Source: Eikenella corrodens (GTDB lineage: Bacteria > Pseudomonadota > Gammaproteobacteria > Burkholderiales > Neisseriaceae). Taken from it: DNA of 64,000 bases. Positions 19,208-32,870 of this stretch are shown here, in pieces. Within the stretch, counting starts at the first letter, position 1. Every line of letters starts with the position of its first letter. The notes below the pieces were generated by a model. That model was not told the DNA's origin. It ran no database searches and saw only the letters and a list, made by a program, of their open reading frames with translations. The DNA is taken from contig NZ_LT906482.1 in the NCBI RefSeq assembly GCF_900187105.1, positions 1,116,001 to 1,180,000 on the forward strand, in the 5' to 3' direction. A program made the position numbers and the translations under genes.

Positions 19208-19579
19208 ATGGCTATTACTAAAGAAGACATTTTGGAAGCAATCGGTGGTTTGACTGTAATGGAGTTGAACGACTTGGTAAAAGAATTTGAAACCAAGTTT
19301 GGCGTTTCTGCTGCTGCCGTTGCTATTGCTGCTGGTCCTGGTGCTGCTGGTGGTGAAGCTGAAGCCAAGTCTGAGGTAGACGTTATTTTGGCCGCCGCTG
19401 GCGATCAAAAAGTAGGCGTGATTAAAGTGGTTCGTGCCATTACTGGCTTGGGCTTGAAAGAAGCTAAAGACATGGTTGATGGCGCTCCGAAGACCATTAA
19501 AGAAGGCGTTACTCCTGCTGAAGCTGAAGAAATCAAGAAACAGCTGGAAGAAGCTGGCGCCAAAGTGGAAATCAAATAA
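19208..19579 (+). CDS. rplL: 50S ribosomal protein L7/L12
   Basis: A 123-residue stalk protein, present in several copies on each ribosome and the landing site for translation GTPases. N-terminal dimer domain, Ala/Gly-rich hinge near residues 37-55, then the C-terminal domain with [37 protein letters not shown] gives the ribosome site. Confidence 0.98.
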   Translation: MAITKEDILEAIGGLTVMELNDLVKEFETKFGVSAAAVAIAAGPGAAGGEAEAKSEVDVILAAAGDQKVGVIKVVRAITGLGLKEAKDMVDGAPKTIKEGVTPAEAEEIKKQLEEAGAKVEIK

Positions 19580-19595
19580 GTATTTTCTCGCTAAC

Positions 19596-19619
19596 AGGCT
19601 GGCAGGTATCTGCCAGCCT
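19596..19619 (+). terminator. Hairpin after rplL (attenuator or terminator)
   Basis: AGGCTGGCAG, GTAT, CTGCCAGCCT: a perfect 10-bp stem with a tetraloop and only a short T run. In E. coli an attenuator at this place sets the rplL to rpoB ratio; the same is plausible here. Confidence 0.65.
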
Positions 19620-19649
19620 TGTTTCGCTTGGAGATTAGGATTAAGTAAT

Positions 19650-19703
19650 AATTTACATATATTTGCTATCTAAGCCGGCTTTTGTGGCAAATATATGTAA
19701 ATT
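19650..19703 (+). promoter_or_regulatory. 17-bp perfect inverted repeat before rpoB
   Basis: AATTTACATATATTTGC (19650-19666) and its exact complement (19687-19703) enclose a 20-base loop. It lies between the rplL hairpin and rpoB. A long, AT-rich RNA duplex here resembles an RNase III processing site, which E. coli has in the same interval, though the sequence is unrelated. Confidence 0.6.
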
Positions 19704-19772
19704 TTAGAGCAGTGATGTGATGCTGCTGCTCAAGTGGGAATCAATTCCTCTCATTATCCGGAGTGTTCAACA

Positions 19773-22700
19773 ATGAGTTATTCAGTTACTGAAAAAAAAC
19801 GTATCCGAAAGAGCTTTGCTAAACGCGATAGCGTGCTGGAGGTGCCATATTTGCTGGCGACCCAGCTGGAGTCTTACCGAAAATTTCTTCAGCAAGAAAC
19901 TGCTTTTGATAAGCGTTTGGATGAAGGCTTACAGGCTGCATTCAATTCTATTTTCCCGATTGTGAGCCATAACGGATATGCGCGGTTGGAGTTTACTCAT
20001 TACATCTTGGGTGAGCCATTATTTGATATTGCCGAGTGCCAACTACGTGGTATCACTTACGCGGCTCCTTTGCGCGCCCGTATCCGCTTGGTGATTTTAG
20101 ATAAAGAATCTTCTAAGCCCAATGTGGTGAAAGAAGTGCGCGAGAATGAAGTTTATATGGGCGAAATCCCACTGATGACCCCTTATGGCTCATTTATTAT
20201 TAATGGAACCGAACGTGTAATTGTGTCTCAGCTGCACCGTTCACCGGGTGTATTCTTTGAACATGACCGGGGTAAAACCCACTCTTCAGGTAAACTGCTG
20301 TTTTCTGCACGTATTATTCCCTATCGCGGCTCATGGCTGGATTTAGAGTTTGATCCAAAAGACCTGCTCTACTTCCGTATCGACCGCCGCCGCAAAATGC
20401 CAGTAACCATTTTGCTGAAAGCATTGGGATACAGCGCTGAACAGATCTTGGATACCTTCTACGACAAGGAAACATTCTATCTAAGCAAAGATGGTGTAGA
20501 GACCGAGCTAGTCTTGTCGCGATTGAAGGGCGAAACCGTAAAAACCGATATTTGCGATGCAGACGGTAAAGTGCTGGTTGCTGCGGGCAAACGGGTTACT
20601 GCCAAAGGGTTGCGAGATATTGAGAAAGCTGGCTTGAAGCGCCTGCGGGTGGATGCTGAGGCTTTGATCGGCAAAATGTTGGCTAAAGACGTTATCGTGC
20701 CCGATACCGGTGAAATTCTTGCATCGGCCAATAGTGAAATTACCGAAGAATTGCTGGCACAGCTGGAAATTCATGGCGTGAATGAAATCCAAACCCTATA
20801 TATCAACGAATTAGGATATGGCGGCTATATTTCCTCTACATTGCAAGTGGATGAAACTGCCGACCAAATGGCCGCACGTATCGCTATTTACCGCATGATG
20901 CGTCCCGGCGAGCCGCCTACTGAAGAAGCGGTAGAAATGCTGTTTGATCGCTTGTTCTTCAATGAGGCCAGCTATGATCTGTCGCGCGTTGGTCGCATGA
21001 AATTCAATACCCGCACCTACGAGCAAAAACTGTCTGAAGACCAGCAGCAATCGTGGTATGGCCGCCTGTTGAATGAAACTCTGGCCGGTGCGGCTGAAAA
21101 AGGCGGGTTTATCCTCAGCACCGAAGACATTGTTGCCTCCATTGCCACGCTGGTTGAATTGCGCAACGGCCATGGCGAAGTGGATGATATTGACCACCTA
21201 GGTAACCGCCGTGTGCGCTCTGTGGGTGAGCTGACCGAAAACCAGTTCCGCTCTGGCTTGGCTCGTGTGGAACGTGCAGTAAAAGAGCGCCTAAATCAGG
21301 CGGAAGCCGATAACCTGATGCCGACCGATTTGATCAATGCCAAACCGGTATCGGCGGCGATCAAAGAATTTTTCGGCTCCAGCCAATTGTCACAGTTTAT
21401 GGATCAAACCAATCCGTTGTCGGAAGTGACCCATAAACGCCGTGTGTCGGCACTTGGCCCGGGTGGATTGACTCGTGAACGTGCCGGCTTTGAAGTGCGC
21501 GACGTACACCCGACCCACTATGGCCGTGTGTGCCCGATTGAAACGCCTGAAGGCCCGAACATCGGCCTGATTAACTCATTATCGGTTTATGCACGTACCA
21601 ACGATTACGGTTTCTTGGAAACTCCGTACCGCCGCGTGGTAGACGGCAAGGTCACCGATGAAATCGACTATCTGTCTGCCATTGAAGAAGGCCGTTATGT
21701 GATTGCGCAGGCCAACGCCGAAGTGGATAAGAAAGGCTACCTGAAGGGCGATTTGATTACCTGCCGCGAAAAAGGCGAAACCATCATGGCCAGTGCCGAC
21801 CGCGTGCAGTATATGGACGTGGCTACCGGCCAAGTGGTATCCGTAGCCGCCTCGCTGATTCCCTTCTTGGAGCACGATGACGCCAACCGCGCCTTGATGG
21901 GTGCCAACATGCAACGTCAGGCCGTGCCCTGTTTGCGTGCCGAAAAACCGTTGGTAGGTACCGGTATTGAGCGCTCCGTGGCTGTGGACTCTGCCACCGC
22001 TATCGTGGCTCGTCGCGGCGGCGTGGTGGAATACGTGGATGCTAACCGTATCGTGGTACGCGTGCACGACGAAGAAACTGTAGCCGGTGAAGTGGGTGTG
22101 GACATCTATAACCTGGTGAAATTCACCCGCTCCAACCAATCTACCAATATCAACCAACGCCCGGCAGTGAAAGCCGGCGATGTGTTGCAGCGCGGCGATT
22201 TGATTGCCGACGGCGCCTCTACCGACTTGGGCGAACTCGCGCTTGGTCAGAACATGACCATCGCCTTCATGCCTTGGAACGGCTACAACTACGAAGACTC
22301 GATTCTGATTTCCGAGAAAGTGGCTGCCGCCGACCGCTACACCTCTATCCACATCGAAGAACTCAATGTGGTGGCGCGTGACACCAAACTGGGTGCGGAA
22401 GAAATCACCCGCGATATTCCCAACCTGTCTGAACGTATGCAAAACCGTTTGGACGAAAGCGGCATTGTATATATTGGCGCCGAAGTGGAAGCGGGCGACG
22501 TATTAGTGGGCAAAGTAACGCCCAAAGGCGAAACCCAGCTCACGCCGGAAGAAAAACTGCTGCGTGCCATCTTCGGTGAAAAAGCCTCCGATGTGAAAGA
22601 TACCTCGCTGCGTATGCCCACCGGCATGAGCGGCACGGTAATCGACGTACAGGTATTCACCCGCGAAGGCATCCAGCGCGATAAGCGTGCACAATCCATT

Positions 22701-23954
22701 ATTGATGCCGAGCTGAAACGCTACCGCTTGGATTTGAACGACCAACTGCGTATTTTCGACAACGATGCCTTCGACCGTATCGAGCGCATGATTGTTGGCC
22801 AAAAAGCCAATGGCGGTCCGATGAAACTGGGCAAAGGCAAAGAAATTACTGTCGAATACCTGGCTTCTCTGCCGACCAAGCACGATTGGTTCGACATCCG
22901 TCTGTCAGACGAAGAGCGGGCCAAACAGCTTGAATTGATTAAGCTCAGCCTGCAGCAGAAACGCGAAGAGGCCGACGAGCAATACGAAATCAAGAAGAAA
23001 AAAATGACCCAGGGCGACGAGCTGCCGCCCGGTGTGCAAAAAATGGTCAAAGTGTTCATCGCCATCAAACGCCGCTTGCAGGCTGGCGACAAAATGGCCG
23101 GCCGCCACGGTAACAAAGGCGTGGTATCGCGCATTCTGCCGGTGGAAGACATGCCCTACATGGCCGATGGCCGCACCGTGGACATCGTGCTCAATCCGTT
23201 GGGCGTGCCTTCGCGTATGAACATCGGTCAGATTTTGGAAGTACATTTGGGCTGGGCTGCTAAAGGCATTGGTCAGCGTATTGAAAAAATGTTGGCCGAA
23301 CAGCGTAAAATGAAAGAAATCCGCGCCTTCTTGGAAAAACTCTACAACGGCAGCGGCAAGAAGGAAGACCTGAAATCGCTCAGCGACGAAGAAATCCTCA
23401 CTTTGGCCGAAAACCTCAAGGGCGGTGCTACCTTCGCTTCGCCGGTGTTCGACGGTGCCAAAGAGCAGGAAATCTACGACATGCTCGAATTGGCCTACCC
23501 AAGCGACGACCCCGAGGTGCAGAAACTGGGCTTCAACGACACCAAGACCCAAATCACCCTGTACGACGGCCGCTCCGGCGAACCGTTCGACCGCAAGGTA
23601 ACCGTGGGCGTGATGCACTATCTGAAGCTGCACCACTTGGTGGACGAAAAAATGCACGCTCGTTCAACCGGCCCGTACTCGCTCGTTACCCAGCAGCCGC
23701 TCGGCGGTAAAGCCCAGTTCGGTGGCCAGCGTTTCGGTGAGATGGAGGTGTGGGCTCTGGAAGCCTATGGCGCCGCCTACACGCTGCAGGAAATGCTGAC
23801 CGTGAAATCGGACGACGTAACCGGCCGTACGAAGATGTATGAAAACATCGTTAAAGGCGAACACAAAATCGAAGCCGGCATGCCCGAATCGTTTAACGTG
23901 TTGGTAAAAGAAATCCGTTCGCTGGGCTTGGATATCGATATGGAGCGGTATTAA
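19773..23954 (+). CDS. rpoB: RNA polymerase subunit beta
   Basis: A 1393-residue subunit that forms half of the polymerase active cleft. ATG 19773 follows CCGGAG and gives [15 protein letters not shown]; the frame stays open 13 codons further up. The rifampicin pocket reads as wild type ([27 protein letters not shown]). A DNA uptake sequence lies in the gene near 21736 and encodes GYLK. rpoC follows after a 195-base gap holding two uptake-sequence hairpins, which is longer than in most relatives I know. Confidence 0.98.
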   Translation: MSYSVTEKKRIRKSFAKRDSVLEVPYLLATQLESYRKFLQQETAFDKRLDEGLQAAFNSIFPIVSHNGYARLEFTHYILGEPLFDIAECQLRGITYAAPLRARIRLVILDKESSKPNVVKEVRENEVYMGEIPLMTPYGSFIINGTERVIVSQLHRSPGVFFEHDRGKTHSSGKLLFSARIIPYRGSWLDLEFDPKDLLYFRIDRRRKMPVTILLKALGYSAEQILDTFYDKETFYLSKDGVETELVLSRLKGETVKTDICDADGKVLVAAGKRVTAKGLRDIEKAGLKRLRVDAEALIGKMLAKDVIVPDTGEILASANSEITEELLAQLEIHGVNEIQTLYINELGYGGYISSTLQVDETADQMAARIAIYRMMRPGEPPTEEAVEMLFDRLFFNEASYDLSRVGRMKFNTRTYEQKLSEDQQQSWYGRLLNETLAGAAEKGGFILSTEDIVASIATLVELRNGHGEVDDIDHLGNRRVRSVGELTENQFRSGLARVERAVKERLNQAEADNLMPTDLINAKPVSAAIKEFFGSSQLSQFMDQTNPLSEVTHKRRVSALGPGGLTRERAGFEVRDVHPTHYGRVCPIETPEGPNIGLINSLSVYARTNDYGFLETPYRRVVDGKVTDEIDYLSAIEEGRYVIAQANAEVDKKGYLKGDLITCREKGETIMASADRVQYMDVATGQVVSVAASLIPFLEHDDANRALMGANMQRQAVPCLRAEKPLVGTGIERSVAVDSATAIVARRGGVVEYVDANRIVVRVHDEETVAGEVGVDIYNLVKFTRSNQSTNINQRPAVKAGDVLQRGDLIADGASTDLGELALGQNMTIAFMPWNGYNYEDSILISEKVAAADRYTSIHIEELNVVARDTKLGAEEITRDIPNLSERMQNRLDESGIVYIGAEVEAGDVLVGKVTPKGETQLTPEEKLLRAIFGEKASDVKDTSLRMPTGMSGTVIDVQVFTREGIQRDKRAQSIIDAELKRYRLDLNDQLRIFDNDAFDRIERMIVGQKANGGPMKLGKGKEITVEYLASLPTKHDWFDIRLSDEERAKQLELIKLSLQQKREEADEQYEIKKKKMTQGDELPPGVQKMVKVFIAIKRRLQAGDKMAGRHGNKGVVSRILPVEDMPYMADGRTVDIVLNPLGVPSRMNIGQILEVHLGWAAKGIGQRIEKMLAEQRKMKEIRAFLEKLYNGSGKKEDLKSLSDEEILTLAENLKGGATFASPVFDGAKEQEIYDMLELAYPSDDPEVQKLGFNDTKTQITLYDGRSGEPFDRKVTVGVMHYLKLHHLVDEKMHARSTGPYSLVTQQPLGGKAQFGGQRFGEMEVWALEAYGAAYTLQEMLTVKSDDVTGRTKMYENIVKGEHKIEAGMPESFNVLVKEIRSLGLDIDMERY

Positions 23955-23962
23955 ACGGGGCT

Positions 23963-24110
23963 TTTCAGGTAGCCTCAGAGGCTACCTGAAAATAGAAACG
24001 GCCACTGTGCCGGCGTGATATTTCCCGTCGAGCCGCCGTTTGCCGCCGGGCAAGAATCCGGCCAAGCCGCCCGCCCATATTTTTCAGGTAGCCTCAAAGG
24101 CTGTCTGAAA
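23963..24110 (+). repeat. Two uptake-sequence hairpins between rpoB and rpoC
   Basis: The first pair (23963-23993) is perfect with a 3-base loop. The second (about 24081-24110) joins TTTTCAGGTAGCCT to a divergent arm, AGGCTGTCTGAAA. They could tune rpoC expression or simply serve uptake, since rpoB and rpoC products are needed in equal amounts. Confidence 0.6.
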
Positions 24111-24149
24111 CAGAGTGAGCAAAATACAAAATCCTGATTGGGAGCAAAA

Positions 24150-28325
<4,176 letters not shown>

Positions 28326-28342
28326 GAGGCTACCTGAAAAGC

Positions 28343-28380
28343 AAAAGGCTGAAACCGTAATAAGCGGGTTCAGCCTTTTT
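28343..28380 (+). terminator. Rho-independent terminator after rpoC
   Basis: AAAAGGCTGAAACCG pairs with CGGGTTCAGCCTTTTT (one mismatch) around a 7-base loop, 17 bases past the stop codon. Confidence 0.88.
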
Positions 28381-28459
28381 CGTGGGCGGATGGTTTGGCT
28401 GGCTGAGGGGGTTTGGTTTTCAGGTAGCCTGCTATAGCTGGGGCAATGATTGATTCATA

Positions 28460-28530
28460 CCAGGCAGCGAGCCGCAGACAGTACAGCCAGTACGGCAAAG
28501 TGGGCTAGCGCGGTATGCAGTGAAGCACTT
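28460..28530 (-). repeat. Decayed Correia-type repeat fragment
   Basis: The segment CGAGCCGCAGACAGTACAGC followed by CAGTACGGCAA matches, in inverted orientation, the right half of the neighbouring Correia element (29272-29358), then drifts. It has lost its outer TATAGTG end. It is probably an older copy lying head to head with the intact one. Confidence 0.6.
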
Positions 28531-28550
28531 TATAGTGAATTAAAATTTAA

Positions 28551-29263
28551 GGGGCTGTACTAGATTAGCAGATATGTTACCCTCGAAATATGAAGATAAC
28601 ACACTGCAAATTAAGGAAGAAAGTACAGAAAGAACTGCTCCGCTTTTTTGTACTCGAAGTTACCGCCCGTTCTGCCGCCGATATTTTGGGTATCCATCCC
28701 AATTCGGCAGCCCTGTTCTACCGCAAAATCCGTATGGTCATCAGCCATCATTTGGCCTTGGCTGCCGATGAGGTTTTCGATGGCTCTGTCGAATTGGACG
28801 AAAGCTATTTCGGCGGACGGCGTAAAGGCAGACGTGGTCGCGGTGCGGCAGGAAAAGTGGTTGTCTTTGGCATTCTGAAACGCAACGGACGGGTCTATAC
28901 CGTTGTGGTGGATAATGCCAAGTCCGATACTTTGATGCCTGTTATCAAACAGAAAATCATGCCGGACAGTATTGTTTATACCGATAGTCTGAGCAGTTAC
29001 GACAAGTTGGACGTGAGCGGTTTTATCCATTACCGCATCAACCATTCCAAGGAATTTGCAGACCGCCAGAACCACATCAACGGCATTGAGAACTTTTGGA
29101 ATCAGGCAAAACGCGTCTTACGCAAGTACAACGGAATCGATCGCAAATCTTTCCCGCTGTTCTTGAAAGAATGCGAATTTCGATTTAACTTCGGCACACC
29201 ATCCCGGCAGCTTAAAATCTTGCGGGAGTGGTGTGGAATTTAGGGCTAATCTAGTACAGCCCC
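28551..29263 (+). mobile_element. IS1016-like insertion sequence (IS1595 family), complete
   Basis: A 713-base element with perfect 19-base terminal inverted repeats (GGGGCTGTACTAGATTAGC at 28551-28569 and its complement at 29245-29263). Both sides carry the 8-base direct repeat AAATTTAA (28543-28550 and 29264-29271), the target duplication size usual for the IS1595 family. It holds a single intact transposase gene, so the copy may still be mobile. Confidence 0.93.
28590..29243 (+). CDS. IS1016-like transposase (DDE, ISXO2-like domain)
   Basis: A 217-residue transposase. The ISXO2-like catalytic domain is clear: first Asp in VELDESYFGGRRKGRRGRG near residue 70, second Asp in VYTDSLSSY near residue 130, then HSKEFADRQNHINGIENFW, which holds the last acidic residue. 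The N-terminal part is helical with a DNA-binding look (TARSAADILGIHPNSAALFYR). No frameshift or early stop is present, and the gene fills the IS from 39 bases after the left end to the right inverted repeat. Confidence 0.93.
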   Translation: MKITHCKLRKKVQKELLRFFVLEVTARSAADILGIHPNSAALFYRKIRMVISHHLALAADEVFDGSVELDESYFGGRRKGRRGRGAAGKVVVFGILKRNGRVYTVVVDNAKSDTLMPVIKQKIMPDSIVYTDSLSSYDKLDVSGFIHYRINHSKEFADRQNHINGIENFWNQAKRVLRKYNGIDRKSFPLFLKECEFRFNFGTPSRQLKILREWCGI

Positions 29264-29374
29264 AAATTTAAACCAGTACAGCGTTGCCTCGCCTTGCCGT
29301 ACTGGCTGTACTGTCTGCGGCTCGTCGCCTTGTCCTGATTTAAATTTAATTCACTATAGTTATGTGAGCCGCAT

Positions 29375-29419
29375 AAAAGGCTACCTGAAAAGCCAATCAA
29401 GCATTTCAGGTAGCCTTTT
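29375..29419 (-). terminator. Uptake-sequence hairpin with A/T flanks
   Basis: AAAAGGCTACCTGAAA and TTTCAGGTAGCCTTTT form a 16-bp stem. It probably ends the minus-strand gene at 29432. Confidence 0.6.
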
Positions 29420-29431
29420 GATCATGTTGCT

Positions 29432-30187
29432 TCAACGCTTATGCGCTGCCGAAGCAGCTTGCGGTTTGGCTTCGGCAGGTTTGGTTGGTGGCGGTTTGGC
29501 CTCAGCCGGCTTGCTGTCTGCGGCTTTTTGTTCGCAGCCCATTTGTTGCACCATTTCTTCAAACTGTTGACTCACCACTTCACAGCCCTCGGTATCTAAT
29601 TGCGAGAGGTCGCCGCGTGTGGTTTCTAGCGATTGCAACAGTGCATCGGCCTGGCCGTCGGGGGCTTGGCGGAAACAGGCGCGGGCGCGTTGGAAATAGG
29701 TCTCACACACGGGGTTCATGTGGTCGGCGGTGGTGGGCGGTAGGGCATGTTCCGGCTCGGGATTGGCTTCGGCGGCGGTGAGCGGGTCGTCTCCGGCATT
29801 GCCGTCCGACACTTCGGGGGTAACCAGTTCCACCGATACCGTGGCTGTTTCGATGCCGGATGCGTTGCCAGCGGCGGGTGCCGAAGCCTGTGAAGCAGCA
29901 GTCTCAGCGGCAGGAGCAGGGTGTTTGCGGCTGACGCCGGCCAGAAGCCCGAAAGCGAGCAGCAGGCAGCCGGCCACTACGGCGGCTACAGCCAACAGCT
30001 GCGGTTTTTCACGCACTTGCTGCGGCAGGGTGCGCAGTTTCCCCCGCAGTTTCTGCCACTGAGCGCGCAAGTTTCCCCGCCATTTGGATGGCGTGGCGTT
30101 CGACTTAGCTTGCCGTTTTGGCCGCAGGGCTTGCAGCTTTGCCTGCAGCTGCTGCCGGTATTGTTTCCAGTTTGGTTTGCCTTGCAT
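29432..30187 (-). CDS. Single-span membrane protein of unknown function
   Basis: I do not recognise this 251-residue protein. A very basic N-terminal 60 residues (KQYRQQLQAKLQ, RPKRQAK) precedes one strong helix near residues 65-85 (LLAVAAVVAGCLLLAFGLLAG). The outside part is Ala/Pro/Glu-rich and contains a small Cys-bearing region (VCETYFQRARACFRQAP, then EGCEVVSQQFEEMVQQMGC) that may form disulfides. The tail is a Lys-Pro-Ala repeat (KPAEAKPPPTKPAEAKP). This is the layout of an inner-membrane protein with a periplasmic domain. ATG 30187 gives the compact form; the frame is open 62 codons further up, and the ribosome site is weak. Confidence 0.65.
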   Translation of the reverse strand: MQGKPNWKQYRQQLQAKLQALRPKRQAKSNATPSKWRGNLRAQWQKLRGKLRTLPQQVREKPQLLAVAAVVAGCLLLAFGLLAGVSRKHPAPAAETAASQASAPAAGNASGIETATVSVELVTPEVSDGNAGDDPLTAAEANPEPEHALPPTTADHMNPVCETYFQRARACFRQAPDGQADALLQSLETTRGDLSQLDTEGCEVVSQQFEEMVQQMGCEQKAADSKPAEAKPPPTKPAEAKPQAASAAHKR

Positions 30188-30455
30188 GATGATGAATGTT
30201 GGTATGGGGCTGTTGCCGTTGCGCATCTTACACGCAAGCCGTGCCGCGCGGGAAGAGCGGCGGCAGGGCAGGGCGGTTTTTGCAGCATTTTCAGGTAGCC
30301 TGGATGGCATGGCCTGTGTTAGCTGAAGCGATCGGTGTTTTCCTGCTAGGCTCGTTAACACCGCAGGAGGCAATAAATGTGTTGGCTATATTTCCTGAAC
30401 CAAATAGTTATGGTATAACACACCGTCTGTGTAAACAATCTGTAAAGGAGTTTTT

Positions 30456-31265
30456 ATGTTCCGCCATTTATTGTCTGCCGTGCTGTTGGCCGGTTTATCG
30501 GTGGCCGCGCACGGCCATGAGGTGTGGGTGAATGCTGCGCACACGCATGGCGGCGAGGTGTTGAAGGCCGAGCTGGGCTATGGGCACTATCCCGAGTTGG
30601 AGCCGATTGCGGCCGACCGTTTGACGTTGTTTCCCAAGCCGCTGCAATTGCTCACGCCGCAGGGGAAAATCGATTTGGTACAGCGCGGGCAGCATAATTA
30701 TCAGTTTGAAACGCCGCGTGCGGTGGCCGATGGCAGCTACCTGTTGTTGGCGCAATACCGCCCGACTTTCTGGTCGCGCAATGCGGCGGGCTGGCAGCGT
30801 CAAAACCTGACGCAGATGAAAGATGCCACTTATTGCGAACAAACCAGCATGTTTGGCAAAGCGGTGGTGAACGTGGGGCACGAAAGTGCGAGTAAGGAGC
30901 TGATCAGCCGGCCGGTGGGCGATTTGCTGGAGATTGTGCCGCTGGAAAACCCGGCCAATGTGCGGGTGGGCGAAGTATTGCCGGTGCGGGTGTTGTTCCG
31001 TGGCGAGCCGCTGCCGGATGCCACGGTGGTGGCCACGTTTGACGGTTTCTCCCACCGCGACCCGGCCGACAAATCACACCGCCTTGAGCCGCAGGCGTTC
31101 TCCGACACTACCCGCGCCGACGGCACAGTGGGCATCATCCCGCTGCGCCAAGGCAGCTGGAAAGTGCGCGTGGTGCACAAAACCGATTTTTCCGACCAAG
31201 CAGTGTGCGGCCAGCTGGCTGCTTATGCCACGCTAACCTTCGAGATCGGCAGCAGCCATCATTGA
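30456..31265 (+). CDS. Periplasmic DUF4198-domain protein
   Basis: A 269-residue secreted protein with a signal peptide (MFRHLLSAVLLAGLSVAAHG) cleaved just before HEVWVN. That His at the mature N terminus, plus AAHTHGGEV soon after, looks like a metal-binding start. The family is DUF4198, whose members are often tied to nickel or cobalt uptake and to TonB-dependent receptors; no transporter gene is adjacent. Two cysteines (near residues 129 and 249) could form a disulfide. AAAGGAG is the ribosome site. The metal role is inferred from the family, not from local context. Confidence 0.8.
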   Translation: MFRHLLSAVLLAGLSVAAHGHEVWVNAAHTHGGEVLKAELGYGHYPELEPIAADRLTLFPKPLQLLTPQGKIDLVQRGQHNYQFETPRAVADGSYLLLAQYRPTFWSRNAAGWQRQNLTQMKDATYCEQTSMFGKAVVNVGHESASKELISRPVGDLLEIVPLENPANVRVGEVLPVRVLFRGEPLPDATVVATFDGFSHRDPADKSHRLEPQAFSDTTRADGTVGIIPLRQGSWKVRVVHKTDFSDQAVCGQLAAYATLTFEIGSSHH

Positions 31266-31320
31266 GTTGGCGGTTTCAGGTAGCCTCAGCCTGCGGGCTC
31301 ACGGCTATTGCTGCATCTAA

Positions 31321-31354
31321 AAAACAGGGTGGGCAATCTTTGCCCGCCCTGTTT
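31321..31354 (+). terminator. Stem-loop after the DUF4198 gene
   Basis: AAACAGGGTGGGCAA pairs with TTGCCCGCCCTGTTT (one G-T pair) around a 3-base loop, with little T run behind. A further uptake-sequence pair at 31419-31459 lies before the end of nnrS. Confidence 0.75.
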
Positions 31355-31463
31355 GCGTTTGGTGTTTGATGGAAAACAGCGTTTATTCTGTTTCCAGGTA
31401 GCCTCTATAAGCCAGCCAAAGGCTACCTGAAAAATGCCGGCGCGGTTTCAGGTAGCCTGCAAC

Positions 31464-32657
31464 TCAGCCTTCTTTGCCGTCTACCCGTGGCGCGGTCAGC
31501 CAGGGCAGGTAGCGCCAGGTGTAGAGCAGCAGTGAAGCGGCAAACAGCAGGCCGGAGAGCCACAGGCCGGGCTGGTAGGCAGCCGGATACAGATACATCA
31601 ACACAGCCGTGGCGGCACGTGCCAATGCGGCGGCCACCATCAGCCAAAACGCCAGCGGCATGGCGGCGGGCGCAGGGTAGAGCGGCCGACCGGTGTGCCC
31701 CAGCGCGGTGCGCACCATCATGCCCACCGTCATCAGCCCGATGCCGCCCACGGCCACCAAATGCACGCCCAGGCTCTGCCAGCGCGGCAGCCAATGCCCC
31801 AAGCCCATCACGGTAAGCCCCGCGCCGGTGAGCAGGAATCCCGCGAACAGAATCCACAGCATCGGCTCTTTAGCCACTTCCGGCCGCCACCAGCGCACGG
31901 TTTGCACGATATCCAGCAACCCAGCCGCTATGCTGAGCACGGCTGCGGCAGCCAGCGCCGCATCAGCTGCCGAAGGCGGCAGCACCGCCTGCAAACCGTA
32001 GAGCAGAGCCATGGCCAGCGGCACCACCAAAGAAGCCGTCATCACCAAAGGATGGCTGCCCACCTGCTCGCAGCCGAGCCGTTTGGCGGTGAAGAACGGG
32101 ATTACGCGCATCCCCACCAGCCCGATAAAGCCGGCCATCACGGAAAGCCCGGCAAACAGCCCGCCGGCGAGCGCGGAGAAATTATGCCGTGCCAGCTGCC
32201 AATGAAACAGCGCCTGCAACAGGCCGAACATAAACAGCGCGGCCACCGCCAAATAATTGCGCTTGTTGCGGCTGCGCACCACGGCCACGCCCATATACCA
32301 GGCCGCAAGCCAATAGAACGCCACGCCCGCGATGCCACCGGCCAGGGTGAGCGGCGCGGCAAAGGCAAACGCGCGCGCCAACAGCCACAGCAGTGCCAGC
32401 ATCATCAGCGGCGCGCCCCAAGTGCGCGGCTGTTTCGTCCAGGTGGCCACCGCCGTGAGCAGGAAGGCCACCACCACCGCGCCGGCATAGCCCCAAATCA
32501 TTTCGTGGGCATGCCAAAAGTAATTGGGCAGCGCGGCCGTGCCTTGATAGCCGAAGCTCCACAGCAGGATGGAAAGCGTGCCGTAGAGGGAGGCCAGCGG
32601 GTAGAAGGGGCGGAAGGCCATGCCCCAAACGGGATGGTTTTTGGAAAGCAGATTCAT
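31464..32657 (-). CDS. nnrS: NnrS family membrane protein
   Basis: A 397-residue protein with about 12 membrane helices and the family start WGMAFRPFYPLASL. His residues in helices (FWHAHEMIWGYAGAV, FHWQLARH, GLGHWLP) are in line with the haem and copper binding reported for NnrS. NnrS protects cells under nitrosative stress and is often near denitrification genes; none are seen here. ATG 32657 starts MNLLSKNHPVWG. It is a single-gene unit between uptake-sequence hairpins. Confidence 0.9.
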   Translation of the reverse strand: MNLLSKNHPVWGMAFRPFYPLASLYGTLSILLWSFGYQGTAALPNYFWHAHEMIWGYAGAVVVAFLLTAVATWTKQPRTWGAPLMMLALLWLLARAFAFAAPLTLAGGIAGVAFYWLAAWYMGVAVVRSRNKRNYLAVAALFMFGLLQALFHWQLARHNFSALAGGLFAGLSVMAGFIGLVGMRVIPFFTAKRLGCEQVGSHPLVMTASLVVPLAMALLYGLQAVLPPSAADAALAAAAVLSIAAGLLDIVQTVRWWRPEVAKEPMLWILFAGFLLTGAGLTVMGLGHWLPRWQSLGVHLVAVGGIGLMTVGMMVRTALGHTGRPLYPAPAAMPLAFWLMVAAALARAATAVLMYLYPAAYQPGLWLSGLLFAASLLLYTWRYLPWLTAPRVDGKEG

Positions 32658-32703
32658 GATGTGTCGATTATTGGTTTGAAGGTTGGGGTTGGTTAAACGG
32701 GGA

Positions 32704-32739
32704 AGGCTACCTGAAAAACGGCAGGCTTTCAGGTAGCCC
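32704..32739 (-). terminator. Inverted uptake-sequence pair upstream of nnrS
   Basis: AGGCTACCTGAAA and TTTCAGGTAGCCC enclose a short loop between maf and nnrS, beside the Correia element at 32768. Confidence 0.45.
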
Positions 32740-32767
32740 TTAAATCATGCGGCAATACGGTTTCAGC

Positions 32768-32870
32768 TATAGTGGATTAACAAAAATCAGGACAAGGCGG
32801 CGAGCCGAAGACAGTACAGATAGTACGGCAAGGCGAGCCAACGCTGTACTGGTTTTTGTTAATTCACTAT
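32768..32870. repeat. Correia-type element overlapping the end of maf
   Basis: A 103-base element with ends TATAGTGGATTAA (32768) and TTAATTCACTAT (to 32870), and the core AGGACAAGGCGGCGAGCC, ACAGTACAG, AGTACGGCAAGGCGAGCC. It is in the short size class. Its right end lies in the reading frame of maf and supplies the last three codons and the stop. Confidence 0.85.

Larger units (their letters stand above)
28531..29358. repeat. Correia-type element split by an IS
   Basis: TATAGTGAATTAAA at the left and TTTAATTCACTATA at the right are the terminal inverted repeats known from Correia elements of Neisseria. Removing the IS and one target copy leaves a 107-base element with the familiar core (CCAGTACAGCGTTGCC, TGTACTGTCTGCGG, CGTCGCCTTGTCCTGA). 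That is the short size class. Confidence 0.85.

Noticed and set aside
31695-32696. A 333-codon plus-strand frame opposite nnrS
   Set aside because: It is rich in His, Gln and Arg without any domain; it is the complement of a membrane protein with strong codon bias.
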